A stretch of 64,000 nt of DNA from Macrobrachium rosenbergii (lineage: Eukaryota; Arthropoda; Malacostraca; Decapoda; Palaemonidae). Location of the stretch: contig NC_089782.1 in assembly GCF_040412425.1 (NCBI RefSeq), positions 25,781,622-25,845,621 on the forward strand, written 5' to 3'. The first letter of the stretch is position 1; every line of letters begins with the position of its first letter. Shown piece by piece: positions 1 to 11,099 of the stretch. The notes under the pieces were generated by a model, which was not told the origin of the DNA, searched no databases, and saw only the letters and a program-made list of their open reading frames with translations. Position numbers and translations under genes: made by a program.

Positions 1-660
1 CGTGACGACTGTGATGTCGCTACGTGGACAGACATTCGGCAGCTAATATTGGTTTGTGGTTTTTATGTCAGTTTTGGTAACCTTTATGCACATTCGGCAT
101 ACTTACACGCTGTTTATGAATATTTTCGTGTGCAAGATGTCAACTGAGACATGGAATCCAGATCTGCCTGTTTTATGTAAATTAAAGTGAAACTAATGTC
201 AATATATATACCACAGATCTTGGGTTCATCGATTCAGAAGTACAGAATGCAAACCGTTCCATGATTTTTCTCATTAACACGTCAACTACTAAGTATTTCC
301 GCAAGTTTTTTTATTGCAATATTTACAAATAATTTGCACGTGTACTGTTAATGTTATATAATTCTCTTCAACCGAGCCTTTATATATATGGGTATTCTAT
401 CTGGCTCGTCTCATTCGGCAATAATGGCCTTTGGAATCTTCCCACTCATTTAACGTTTCATGAAGAATCTATCGCCCGTGACATTTTACCCTTAATTTCA
501 AGGTGAAATGCGGTCGATCTCGGTACCCCTCACTATTAATACTCTTTGCTAAATAATTCCGCACCAAGTGGCGCCGCAAGGCCTACAGAACGGAACCAAA
601 TGAGATTTGCAAGCGTAAACTTTAAGTGCGCTTGACTCTCTGTTTTAAGCATCTTCAAGG
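1..660. other. non-coding DNA, nothing recognised
   Basis: I see no coding region, RNA gene or recognisable repeat here. The sequence is AT-rich with scattered stops in all frames. Confidence 0.5.
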
Positions 661-668
661 AATTTACT

Positions 669-821
669 GGCTTCGTTTACAAGACTACAGTTTAATGTAT
701 TCACGAGCCGCTTTGACAGCACAACGATGTTCTGGCTTCGTTTACCTAGACTACAGTTTAATGTATTCCCGATTACCTAGCTTCGAGTCATAAACTGCTT
801 TGACAGCACGGCGATGTTCTT
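669..821. repeat. two diverged tandem units of about 65-90 bp
   Basis: A unit beginning with tggcttcgtttac and ending near cgatgttct occurs at about 669-735 and again at about 732-821. The second copy carries an extra stretch (gattacctagcttcgagtcataaac) related to the 42-bp array that follows. This suggests stepwise growth of one satellite-like block rather than two independent repeats. Confidence 0.7.
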
Positions 822-832
822 CAGTGGCTTCC

Positions 833-1060
833 CGAGTTCCCAATTACCTAGGTCTTCGAGTCATAAACTGCTTGAAAGTTCCCAATTACCTAGGTCTTCG
901 AGTCATAAACTGCTTGAAAGTTCCCAATTACCTAGGTCTTCGAGTCATAAACTGCTTGAAAGTTCCCAATTACCTAGGTCTTCTAATAAACTGGGTCCCA
1001 ATTCCTGAGTCATAAAAACTGCTTGACACCTAGGTCTTCGATTCATAAACTGCTTGACAC
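833..1060. repeat. 42-bp tandem repeat (minisatellite)
   Basis: About four nearly identical 42-bp units, each containing caattacctaggtcttcg and ataaactgcttga, run from about 833 to 1000. Degenerate partial units follow to about 1060. Because 42 is divisible by three, the array stays open in several frames and produces artificial repetitive peptides. I do not regard these as genes, since there is no gene context and the frame ends at the array edge. Confidence 0.9.
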
Positions 1061-1690
1061 TAGGGATGAGGGACGTCATGAAAATTCACCAGTTTCTGTT
1101 CAGTATATATATAGCCCAACGTCTCGAGACCGGCCTCGGCCTCCAAACTCTGCGACTCGGACTCGATCTAGGGTTCGCTCTGGTCTCGATATAAACATAT
1201 ATGTAAGTATATTCGGTATGCTAAATGTTAAGGAATGATAACTGAATGCATCTGTCAGGGCAAATGTTTTCGATTGTCACGAGTTGTCACTACATTAAGG
1301 TAAAAACACGTAGTACCTTTATCATATCAATTTTGAGTATGTTAGTTATGCACGGTGTAAATAAGAAACCTTATTGTTTTGACTCTGGCTCATGATGAAA
1401 AATCAATCAGCAAATACTTCTCTCACTCACAAACAGCTACTAATTAACATATAACGAAAAAAACAGTGCCGAAAAAAGTTACTGAGCAAATAAATTAGGG
1501 CCAAAATAATTGCATGAACCAAGCATATTAACGCTTCATTATCTTTTCCTGGAGACGAGAACGGGGCACCGACTATACCCGTAATGACTAATTCATACAA
1601 ATTTATTTTTCATATACAAAGTGCCTTACTTTAATCTTTCACTGTCTTCTTGTCCCTCTCCTTGGTAGTTTATATCGTGGTAGGTAAGAG
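1061..1690. other. non-coding DNA
   Basis: No gene is supported. A short GC-rich patch at about 1115-1190 is rich in actcgg and cctcggcct words. It resembles another patch at about 2350-2460, so both may be remnants of one dispersed repeat. Confidence 0.4.
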
Positions 1691-1699
1691 CCTGGCAGC

Positions 1700-1860
1700 A
1701 AGACCGAAACAAACAAACAAACAAATAAATATATATAAATAAATAAATAAATAAATAAATAAATCTCTCATTTTACCAGCTACCACAGGATTCGAACCGA
1801 TCTCTTCAGGTTGCGTTCAGCTACACTCTTGCTATCAGTAACAGGTCAGGCAAACTTTAA
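1700..1860 (-). repeat. tRNA-like SINE fragment with (TAAA)n-type tail
   Basis: On the minus strand a near-perfect RNA polymerase III B box (ggttcgaatcc, about 1788-1798) follows an A-box-like stretch (tagcaagagtgtagc, about 1820-1835). The minus-strand 3' side runs into a short ATTT/TAAA simple repeat at about 1715-1765. This order (A box, B box, short tandem tail) is typical of tRNA-derived SINEs. A folded tRNA with acceptor stem is not apparent, so I do not call a tRNA gene. Confidence 0.5.
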
Positions 1861-4272
1861 TCGTTCAAAACATAAATCATACTTGCTATTTCCCACTTTA
1901 AAATAGCGTGTTGTTTTCAAAGCCCTTTTCAGGAACTGTAACATCTTTATAGACCATTTTCAGTTTCAGGAGGTTACTTCAACATGTTTAAGTTAGACTG
2001 TATAGCTTCCTGGCCACAGTGAAAATATCCAAGTGTGTAGCAAGGCTACATGGACACATCATGGCCGAGCAATCTCCAAGCTAAATTCACGAAATTCTGG
2101 TAAGCAGCCATTCCGATAGATCTTAAATACCTCAACCGGTAATACACACCGTTTTGCGTTTCTAGTAAATTTCTGGTTATAAGGGTGAACGCTGAAGAAT
2201 GTACAAAGTTAGAAATTGTTTCCTGTCATGATTAAATGCATCTATTTGACTATTCAGGTTAAGTTCCCCCACATTACATCCCCTTTGGTTCACTGATTTG
2301 TTGACTACTTGATTTATAGAGGTAGAAATCTCAAACCCAGACTGTAGCTACACTGTGTTGACTCGGGCACAATCAGACACTGAACCTGACGTCGGCCCTG
2401 CCCTAGGTCTGGAACTCGGATGGTGTGGACCCGAACTCGCCCTCGGCCTCGGAAGTCGTGTACTTCATTACAACACTGATTTTCAGGATTTTTAACTCAC
2501 CTCCATCGTTCAGTAGTGCCCTGGACAAGACAACCAGATCACTTGAGGCTTGCGATGACTTTCCTTTATACAATAATTTCTTGAACTTCGCTGTTTCCTT
2601 TTGTCAGCATTTTATCATATCCGCGCTTCATTTCAGGCTTTGAAAGATCAGTCACAGACCAGATGACGTTCCCCATCTTTGTCATCATATTTTCTCAGGT
2701 TCGTGCAAGAGATGTGCCATTAATCTTGGATGTCATCATACCTGTGGAGAAAGTATGGATCACTGGTACCCTTTGATGGAAGGACCTGATTTTAGTTAGT
2801 CTTCTCCACCCACTAAAACAATTCAGAAACTCAAATTTGCTAATGTACAGTAACCCGGTTATGCAACTATATAATCCCGCTTACGTAGCATTTACTGGTA
2901 AGAGTCAAACGGTATCATTTGCGAATGATTCACTGAAAAGACTAATTTCTTTCCCCGAAAGCTATTCCAAGTTAGCAGTCACTGAGTAATTTATTCTTGA
3001 ATGTAATTAGATATGTAACAACACCAAATGTCTATACGCCTACAACATTTCAACAGCATGAAACTGGCGATTAGAATTGATTACTCCCAACGAATCTTCC
3101 AACGGCATGTCGAAGTTAAGGAAAACCTATAAATAACAGAATTCAGTTAAAAAGAAAAGCCGAGTTGAAAATGAAAGGCTTCACAGCAAAGATACCATAA
3201 GCCAGGACTGTATGAAGGGGACTGAGACAATACGCTAGGGCTCACTATAAGCCTATTAATCCTAAGGCATTCACAACTTCTCCATCATGAAATGTGTACA
3301 GTGAGCAATTTGAAAAAGTGACAAACACTCCTTTCGTCCTCGCTACGAATGTCACGAATAAGGAGATAAGTCAGAGCAACGATCTTCTCAGGACATTCAA
3401 TTTCTTGAAGTTGATCTGATCAATCATTAGTTTCAATGAGGCATTTCTCGAGATCCTGTATGATAATCCTTCCCGCAAATAGGTAACAAATAATTCCGGA
3501 AGAAAATATTCGAGCGCCTCAAATCAATACAGACCCCATCTCACCGCTCAGGAAATAAAGAATACTTTATTACGTGACTAAGTGGCACGCTACATACCCT
3601 GAGATATAAAAGATATGAGTACAACATTTAGAAGCTGCTAGATGTGTCAGTCAGACCAGATAGCGCAAGAAGCACAAAGTTGCATGGTGCGTAGTAGCTG
3701 TTGGGGGGTAAATTTACTCATGACGCAGTCTCCTGAAATTTACACCATCTATTACGCCACCATGAGCAGCAATGTTCGAAGTGGACATAATGGTATTATG
3801 CGTAAATCTGCGGTATCTTAATACTCTAAACTACAAAATGTGTCAATCGGATACAACAAAACGCTAAAATTTGCACCATAAGTAGACATGTGTACAAACT
3901 ACGACACGTGAGTAAAATTCAGGTGATACTTTCAACTAATAATGTAAAACACTTTCAACGCATTATTGTTAACCTTTACATATTTCTAAGCCAGTTCATA
4001 GATATATGATTCTGTTACAAAGCCTGGCGTAATAGACGCCAAATACATTAACTCTGCATTGAAATGCCTATCACAATTCCGACCGTAATGACTGAAATAC
4101 AGTGTGTCAACGGAATTAATGTGAGACAAAATCAAGCTGTTTTCAAGGAGATTTATTTATCACGTGACAACACAACTATATAAAGCAAACAGAATAAACT
4201 GACGTTGGAAAAAAGCACGCCAATACGATATGATAATTCTGAAATAAAGATCTGAATTGGGATTGCAACTCA
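1861..4272. other. non-coding DNA, nothing recognised
   Basis: No supported coding region, RNA gene or strong repeat. The only short open frames lack codon bias, family resemblance and splice context. Confidence 0.4.
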
Positions 4273-4582
4273 TGATTGAAAGGGAGTAGGAATATAAATT
4301 TAAGAAAAAAGGACAAGCGCTGGGACCTATGAAGTCATTCGGCACTGAAAGGGAAATTGTGGGTAAAAAAGAATTTAAAGGTGTAACAAAGAAAACGTCG
4401 CAATTGCATTATGAAACAATGGTTAAGAGAGGTTGGAAAGTAAGATGGAGGAAAGATAATATGAACGGAAGTACAGTAAAAGGAATGGAAGAAGTTGCAG
4501 CTAGGGAGCGAAGGGACGCTGCAAAGAACCTCAAGTAATGCCTACAGTGCACCGCGCGAGGTGCATTGACGGCACTACTCCT
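4273..4582. repeat. decapod-type SINE-like repeat, copy A
   Basis: The segment contains caagcgctgggacctatgaa, a polypurine-rich middle and a distal block with agggacgctgcaaagaacc and gaggtgcattgacggcac. Almost the same series of blocks recurs at 5193-5512, and part of it at about 10800-10910. I associate this family with decapod crustacean genomes. A 69-codon open frame inside it is fortuitous. Confidence 0.75.
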
Positions 4583-5192
4583 CTGCGGGAAACACTTGTT
4601 GATTGGAAATACAGTTTACTCAAAATATTAGGCTTCTTTCAACTGGCATCAAATAAGTGATCAAGTAGATTATGCAAAGTAATTGAATGAGGCTACTTGA
4701 CAAATAATGCAATTCTCCAATAAAACATATAAGAGAAATACATTATCTAAAAGCAAACAGCAGTGTACTTTGGTAATCAAAGAGGTCAGAAGCTTGTTTA
4801 CTAACACAACGGAGTCACATTTAATATGGGCAAAGTCATTAAATTTACTAACAAAGAAAATGAAACTTAAGAGTGTTAGAAAGTTAGTTGTTCTTTATTT
4901 CTGTAAATATCAAGGATAGCACACACAAACTCGAAGTCACCTTGCAATCTATATTATGGGTAACTGGAACAAAATGAACATTGCAGCACCAAGAGGACCA
5001 TGGAAATGTATTTGCCCCACCACATGTAAAACAGTAACTGCTCCCTAATTGAATCTATGGAGGAAGTCCTTATCATGTCATCAGATTAATAATATTTCAG
5101 TGGGCGTCAAACCTATCATGTTTGCACTTTCATTTCAATCGGTGTGGTAAAGTTATCTTGAAAAAATTGTTCGGCATAATCTGGATGTGAAA
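4583..5192. other. non-coding spacer between two SINE-like copies
   Basis: No gene or RNA recognised. A short (aatgg)n run near 5193-5210 abuts the next repeat copy. Confidence 0.4.
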
Positions 5193-5512
5193 TGAATGGA
5201 ATGGAATGGAATATGAAGTTTAGGCCACAGGCCAAGCGCTGGGACCTATGAGGTCATTCAGCGCTGAAAGAGAAATTGACAGTCAGTAAGGTTTGAAAGG
5301 TGTAACAGGAGGAAAACCTCGCAGTTGCACTAGGAAATAATTTTTAGAGAGGGTGGAAAGTCAGATGGAAGAGAGAGAATATGAACGTAGGTATGGTAAA
5401 AGAATGAGATGTTGCAGCTAGGGGCCGAAGGGACGCTGCAAAGACCCCTAAGTAAAGCCTGCAGTGCATCACGTGAGGTGCACTGACAGCACTACCCCAC
5501 TTAGGGGACCTA
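5193..5512. repeat. decapod-type SINE-like repeat, copy B
   Basis: This is the fullest of the three copies in the window. It starts at an aatgg simple repeat, continues through aggccaagcgctgggac and gtcattcagcgctgaaa, and ends near gcactgacagcactacccc. It aligns along its length with 4273-4582 in the same orientation. No coding capacity. Confidence 0.8.
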
Positions 5513-7680
5513 TTAAAATGACGTCTTGAGATAGATTCTGTGGTATTTGCACCTTTCAAGGGGCCATTAAGAGAAAGAAACTTCTTCAGTGATGACTTTC
5601 AATGTCTCTGGTTATTCTTCGCCCTCCCTCTTTGCATCTCTTCACAAAGTAGGGGCTGAAATGCCTTCAAAAGACCGTATGGAACCCTATCACAGACTTT
5701 CACCAAGCTGCAAAATCTTTTGATGAATTCTTTACCGAGAGTCGTTGTAAAGGAGGTAAATTCTTTCAAAATGATTATACTAGAGGATCAAACGCACTTT
5801 TAATCTATAAGTGTTAATCAAATTTTGGTCTAATCTGTAAACACAGCTTAATTAAAGTAAACCTTATTAATATAATAACAATATTGATAGTGGGTATGAG
5901 CAGTGTGTTCTGCGATATCCTCCTGGTAAAGTTAAAAGTAAATCCTAAGAGCAATGGCTAAGGGTCGCTTTTATTTTCGAAAATGTAAAATCCGTGCTTA
6001 ATGGTACTTCCGATTAGCATTCAACTCTACTGTATAGTATACAGCAGCGAACAATCTCAGTCTTTGCAGTGGAATCTGTAACAATAAACGTAGGCACGCA
6101 TCCCAAATAATAAACATCCATTTGTACTACGTGTTCACAATTACTCACATGAATTTAAAGCAAGCTATGAGATCAGCTGTTGTTGTTTTTGTGTTAGTTA
6201 AAGCTGGCCTTATGCCAGCACGGGCTCTTGCTCTTGGGCAGCCTGTATCTACTTACTGGTTTGTTCCACATCTCTGTGAAAGCTAGTAATTATTTCATTT
6301 CATCTGAGGAGAGAGTAACTAACTGCAGCAAAGTACATCATCAGCTGAACCACACTATTTTTAAGGTCAATAATTATGTAACCATCAGAGACGATAATTA
6401 ACCAATGTCCATGATCGTAACTGTAAGTCAGGTATCGTTTTTGATTTACGAAGTCTAAGGCAGTACTTAAATCAACTTGATATCTGAAGTCACTCATACA
6501 AATTATGTGGTCTACTGTGAAACTTTCATTAACAATACCATACAAACTGGGAGTCACTTTTATTTTTTATAGCAGTACTGCATCATCGGTAAACGATAAC
6601 GGACACTAGAAATGCACGCAAGAAGAATTCAATGGCAATATTTTTTTCTTTTACTTCAGTCTAAGGCCATTCTGTTTCTTCCAGCAACTCTGATTAATCG
6701 TCTTGATTTATGTTTATTTTCAAGTGCGTTAACTTTAACAATGTTTAGCTCGCACGGATGCTTTTGATGTTAACATACCTCGCTACTTTCAGTCTAGATG
6801 CAGTTCGACATAGTCTTTTGGTGCCCTGTTGCTTTGAAAGGTACGAAATACACATTTCTTCCTTTTTCTAAAGAAAAGAGAAGAATAGATGTAATCCCGG
6901 AATTTAAAAATCTGGGTTTCAGTAGCTGATGTCTCAAGAAAAAATGTGAGCCATATGCGAAAATGTCTTCCCAAGACGATTACGAACGCCGAAACCATTA
7001 GAGAAGATAGCAACATCAGTGCTTACTATAATTCTGATTTATTCACAAATGATGTACTCATTTCAGTATTGAACTTACGATTAAAACCGTATAGGTTGCA
7101 TATTCTCTGCAATGCATCTGCGTGATCTTTGAAGTATGACCTTTCAGTTTCTCGATCAACATAACAAAATCGTAGGTACTTTCGGGAGCATTAAGAAATC
7201 TCGGGGAACTTTCCGTGTTTTCGTGTGTTTATACCCGACGTTCTTTCGAAATTTGGTAAAACTACTGCCTTGTTCTTGTTAAAAACTCACGGTGAGATGA
7301 CCCATGCTTCTGATTTTTCCTCGGAAACCAATTCGCGGTGAAATCACGACAGAGGCGAACGATGTTCCAACGGCGCCCTCTCTAATGTTTACAAATATTT
7401 AAAGGTACCGCTCATGAATGGGTCTCTGCGCCAACGTAGTATAATCCACCAATCACTTCAATGGGTTTGCCGTAGTAGTAGTATGACGTCATTAGCATTG
7501 ATCTTGGGAGCTAAAGTATATTTTACTAAAAAGAAAGGTTACACAAAATCTTCAAATTCATTTTGGCATTGTAAGCTAATGATATTGCAATAAAATTAAA
7601 ATTATTGATAAACAACAATGATTTATGAGATTAAAACCCTTGAAAAGATATGTTTTGCTTACCAGTCACGACGAAGTAAC
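5513..7680. other. non-coding DNA with a short dispersed-repeat fragment
   Basis: No gene is supported. At about 6178-6255 the stretch gttaaagctggccttatgcc followed by agcacgggctcttgctcttg resembles another short interspersed repeat that I associate with decapod genomes. The rest is unrecognised. Confidence 0.4.
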
Positions 7681-7725
7681 CTATATTTTCCCGCGTTTTT
7701 GTTCCAGCAATTTCCTAATCAAAAC

Positions 7726-7757
7726 ATGTCTGCCACATGGGCCATATCAAGACCTTG
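7726..7757 (+). other. speculative 5' coding exon
   Basis: An ATG with an A-rich upstream context (aaaacATG) opens a ten-codon frame that runs straight into a strong donor (ccttg|gtaagtgag). It could be the first coding exon of the PRDM-like gene downstream. It ends in phase 2, while the exon at 18985 needs one carried base, so at least one further exon would have to lie between. No homology supports it. Confidence 0.15.
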
Positions 7758-10489
7758 GTAAGTGAGAATTACGCTAAAATAACTACTAAATTAGACGTTA
7801 ATGCTGGTACATACATATTTAGTGAGTTCTTAAGAAGGGAACGTCCTGGCGGATGTAAACATCAAAACGTGTCTCCAACGATAATGTTTATTTTATGGGT
7901 GTAAACAAGGTATTCTACGTCACGTGGTGCTAGTTCTGTAGATTTTATGCGCAGTTTCTTTTACTGTAGTCTACAGATTATCGCGGCTATGAAATCGTTC
8001 AGCCCAGTTCACTTGTGTGACGTATTTCTCATTTTAATTATTATCAAGTGAAATCTTTTTTGCTACGTGCCGTCGGAAAGATGATTACATCTGATTATGA
8101 AATTGGGTCAGTCCCACAAAAAATATCACCACTGGTATCAGTTTCGTGTGACTTGTTTCTCGTTCTGCTTATTACCACATTACATATTTGCGCACGTTAC
8201 AAATGCTGGTGGCAAGCAACCTGCCTCTCTTATTCGGGAAGAGTGAAACTGGACAAGTGCGTATGCCTTCTGCCCACTGTCTCTGGACAGGTTGGTAACC
8301 CATGACCATAACCTAGTTAAATGACTTTGCCTAGACATGTTAGGTCGTCTAGCTTCAACCACAGAGGCATGACGCCGTCCATGAACAGGCCTATGCAGTC
8401 AGGTTGTAGATGCATACAATTTGGAAGTTGTTAGTCTTAATTGTTGAATTAGCCCTGAGTCTATTTTATTTCTTTTCCTCTTTCACCCTGGGTTACACCA
8501 GAACTCATAACCTGGGTCTACTCTATACCTTTTTTTTTTTTTTACCACAAATCCTGTATCTTTAGAAACCAAATTTTAATAAGAAATGTATATTTTCCTC
8601 TTCCCTAGCCTAATGATTGAGCTTCAAATTTAATTCTCCCATCATGAAGATAACACGCTAGTTAGCCTAGCCTATTTCTAGCCTAGGATATAGAAATAGA
8701 GGTTTGGCTAAGTTTTTGAAAGTGATGCCAACTATTTAGGCTAACCTAACTTTAAAACTTGAAAACAAGTCATCTGAGTAGTTTGTAGGGTAGGGTAGGC
8801 CAGCTCAATTCATTTTGAAAAGGAAGCCCAAATGTTATTTAAACGTCGTTAAACATAGTAATATGCGTGTGCCAGGCTAAGTTAATAAGCACTCTGTCCA
8901 GAGTCAACTTTCATATAAAGCAAGAAAGCACAACTCATTCTTTATGTAACGGTTTTCAAGTCAAAGATATATTGGAAATTATGGTACCATCACCTTCAGC
9001 GTGTACCATTACAGTAAATGCAGATTTATGTATATTTCCATCAACCTTTAGCATGTATTCCTACAGTAGATGGAGATTTATAAATATTTCTGTCATGATT
9101 GAGCCCCAGATTACAGTCTTCAGGACAAAGCTTAGTTGCTTGAAAACATTCAGTATTGTATGAGGATCAACATATCTTTTGAAGAGAATCTGCCATTTTC
9201 ACAAGATATGTCAATCTATCCTTTTCTCAGCTTGTTTGTTGATAAAGGGAGAAATTATCTTTTGCAGAAGTACTAAAGTTTTTGAAAGCCTGCCTTTCAG
9301 AAATTATCTTTTGAAGTAGCAGAAAACTTTTTGGAAGGCTTGCTTCTTGATGGCATGTAACAAACAATGTTTCATCAAATGTGTAATCACTCCTTATTTC
9401 AGATAGTTCAGTTTTTTCAGCTCAGAAAACTACTTCCCTCTCCTTAAGAAACAAGAAGTAGATGGAACTTGCCACACTGTGGCTCTCCATTTTGCATTTC
9501 TATATGCCTTTTTGAGTATGGGTTAGATAAAACCTTCATTGTCTTCCTATTTTTAACAGCAGTAATTGATGTGCTAGTTTAGTGCTAATGCTTTGGTCAC
9601 TGCTGGAGATTGGTTCTATGTTGTCTTTTCTAGTGACAATTACTCTTGTGTAGGCCAATATCCATGGTTTCTGATGGTGATGTATCTCAGACTGCTATTC
9701 TCAGTTCCTCTGCTGGCATCATTTTAGAGATACATAGAGTTGGTAGTAGTTCTCTCAAGTCATAATCACCACTGATTTTTGACAGGCTAATATGGGCAGA
9801 AGAGGACATAGGCTTCGAAGTCGGTCTATATATCATGCATGGGCCTATATGATAGTCCCACTCTATATGCTGTTTCCATTCTTCTAGATTTTGTTTTTAT
9901 TTTAGCAGCACATGATGAATTAGCCAGATTTCATGTAGGGCACTGAATTGAGGATAGAGAATTGTTTTCATCACATACAAAACAGCATACTGTTTTGAAT
10001 TTTATTGAGAATTCAGTTTTTGATTCTTCGTAGCTATTATGAGATGTCACATTGGTTTGTTTTGCTAGTGCAGTATATGTGCTCTTCAGAATTCACTGAG
10101 AAATCAGTATTACCATAACGTAGCACTATATGCTGATCTGTTTTACTACCAATAATATGCTTACCCTAGTGATCTTGGTATTGGAGTAATGTCCCTTACA
10201 TGTCTCAGTGAAGGGAGAGTTGGTTGTCTGAATCAGTCTGTTATTTAGAAATTTTTAATCCCCCCTTCTTGTGAAACTCAATTACGTAGGGCATTGGTGG
10301 GACAAGACCTTTATTAAGGAGAGGTTACCTCCTTTTAGGTGAGCAGAAAATGGTTACTGGGGTTAAACTTCCATGATCATTTTCATTGCATGGAGCCTTC
10401 TATAACCACCTTTGTGAATGGCTTTCAAATGCATAGTTGGAGTTCACCTCTTGGCATACAAAAAGTTAAGTATACCTTAGTTTTACCAG
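7758..10489. other. non-coding DNA, upstream or intronic
   Basis: No supported gene. Contents are AT-rich sequence, a poly-T run at about 8531-8543, and a cctagcct-rich patch at about 8650-8760. Imperfect local duplications lie near 9000-9080 (a calcium-free, coding-free 60-bp motif) and 9245-9345 (gaaattatcttttg blocks). Confidence 0.4.
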
Positions 10490-10640
10490 ACCACTGAGCT
10501 GATTAACAGCTCTCCTAGGGCTGGCCCGAAGGATTAGACTTATTTTATGTGGCTAAGAACCAATTGGTTACCTAGCAAAGGGACCTACAGCTTATTGTGG
10601 AATCTAAACCACAAGTCTGCACCAGGTGAGGTCTGCCATG
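10490..10640. repeat. dispersed decapod-type repeat
   Basis: The words gagctgattaacagctctcc, ggcccgaaggattagac, gtggctaagaaccaattgg and ctacagcttattgtggaat occur in a row. I associate this order with a high-copy short interspersed repeat in decapod genomes. The copy seems truncated at its distal end. Family assignment is from memory of the pattern, not a search. Confidence 0.6.
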
Positions 10641-10799
10641 GAATGAAGGCATTAACATGAAAGAAGTGGTTTGGTTCATAGTAATGCCAAGGTTATCAAA
10701 AGGCATCATTCAAAGAACAAGGAGGGAAGAAAATGTAGGGTAGAAGAGATTAAACAGCCAAGGGGAAAGAAGGAAATTGGAATGGATAAGTAAAACACT

Positions 10800-10910
10800 C
10801 GGAAGGGGTTGTAATACTGGGCTCAGAGTATGCTACAAAGAACCTTTTTATAATGTGTACAGTATGCCACGAAAGGCTCACTGACAGCACTTCCCTTGTA
10901 TATGGAACTG
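10800..10910. repeat. decapod-type SINE-like repeat, partial copy C
   Basis: The distal part of the family seen at 4273-4582 and 5193-5512 is present in diverged form (ggggttg...gctacaaagaacc...gctcactgacagcactt). The proximal part is not clear, so this is an older or truncated copy. Confidence 0.5.
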
Positions 10911-11099
10911 AGATATTTAGGTATATTTGTAAAATAAGAACATAATCTGAAATTTCCTGTATCTATGAAACAAAACTCATATAAGGTTTTTAATTTGATA
11001 TGGCAAAGGAACTGTGAAATGTTGTTAATACTCATATAAACTCATATTAGAAATAAACATGTTATTAAGATAAAATTCTTTACATTTCTTCCAGCCCAA
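10911..11099. other. non-coding DNA
   Basis: Nothing recognised. Confidence 0.3.

Noticed and set aside
800..1015. Open frames with a repeated 14-residue peptide
   Set aside because: They are translations of a 42-bp minisatellite (a multiple of three); all frames are open for the same reason.
833..1060. Tandem repeats as a CRISPR array
   Set aside because: Units are head to tail with no spacers and no cas genes; the context is eukaryotic.
1780..1845. tRNA gene on the minus strand
   Set aside because: B box is good and A box passable, but I see no acceptor-stem pairing; a TAAA-type tail points to a SINE.
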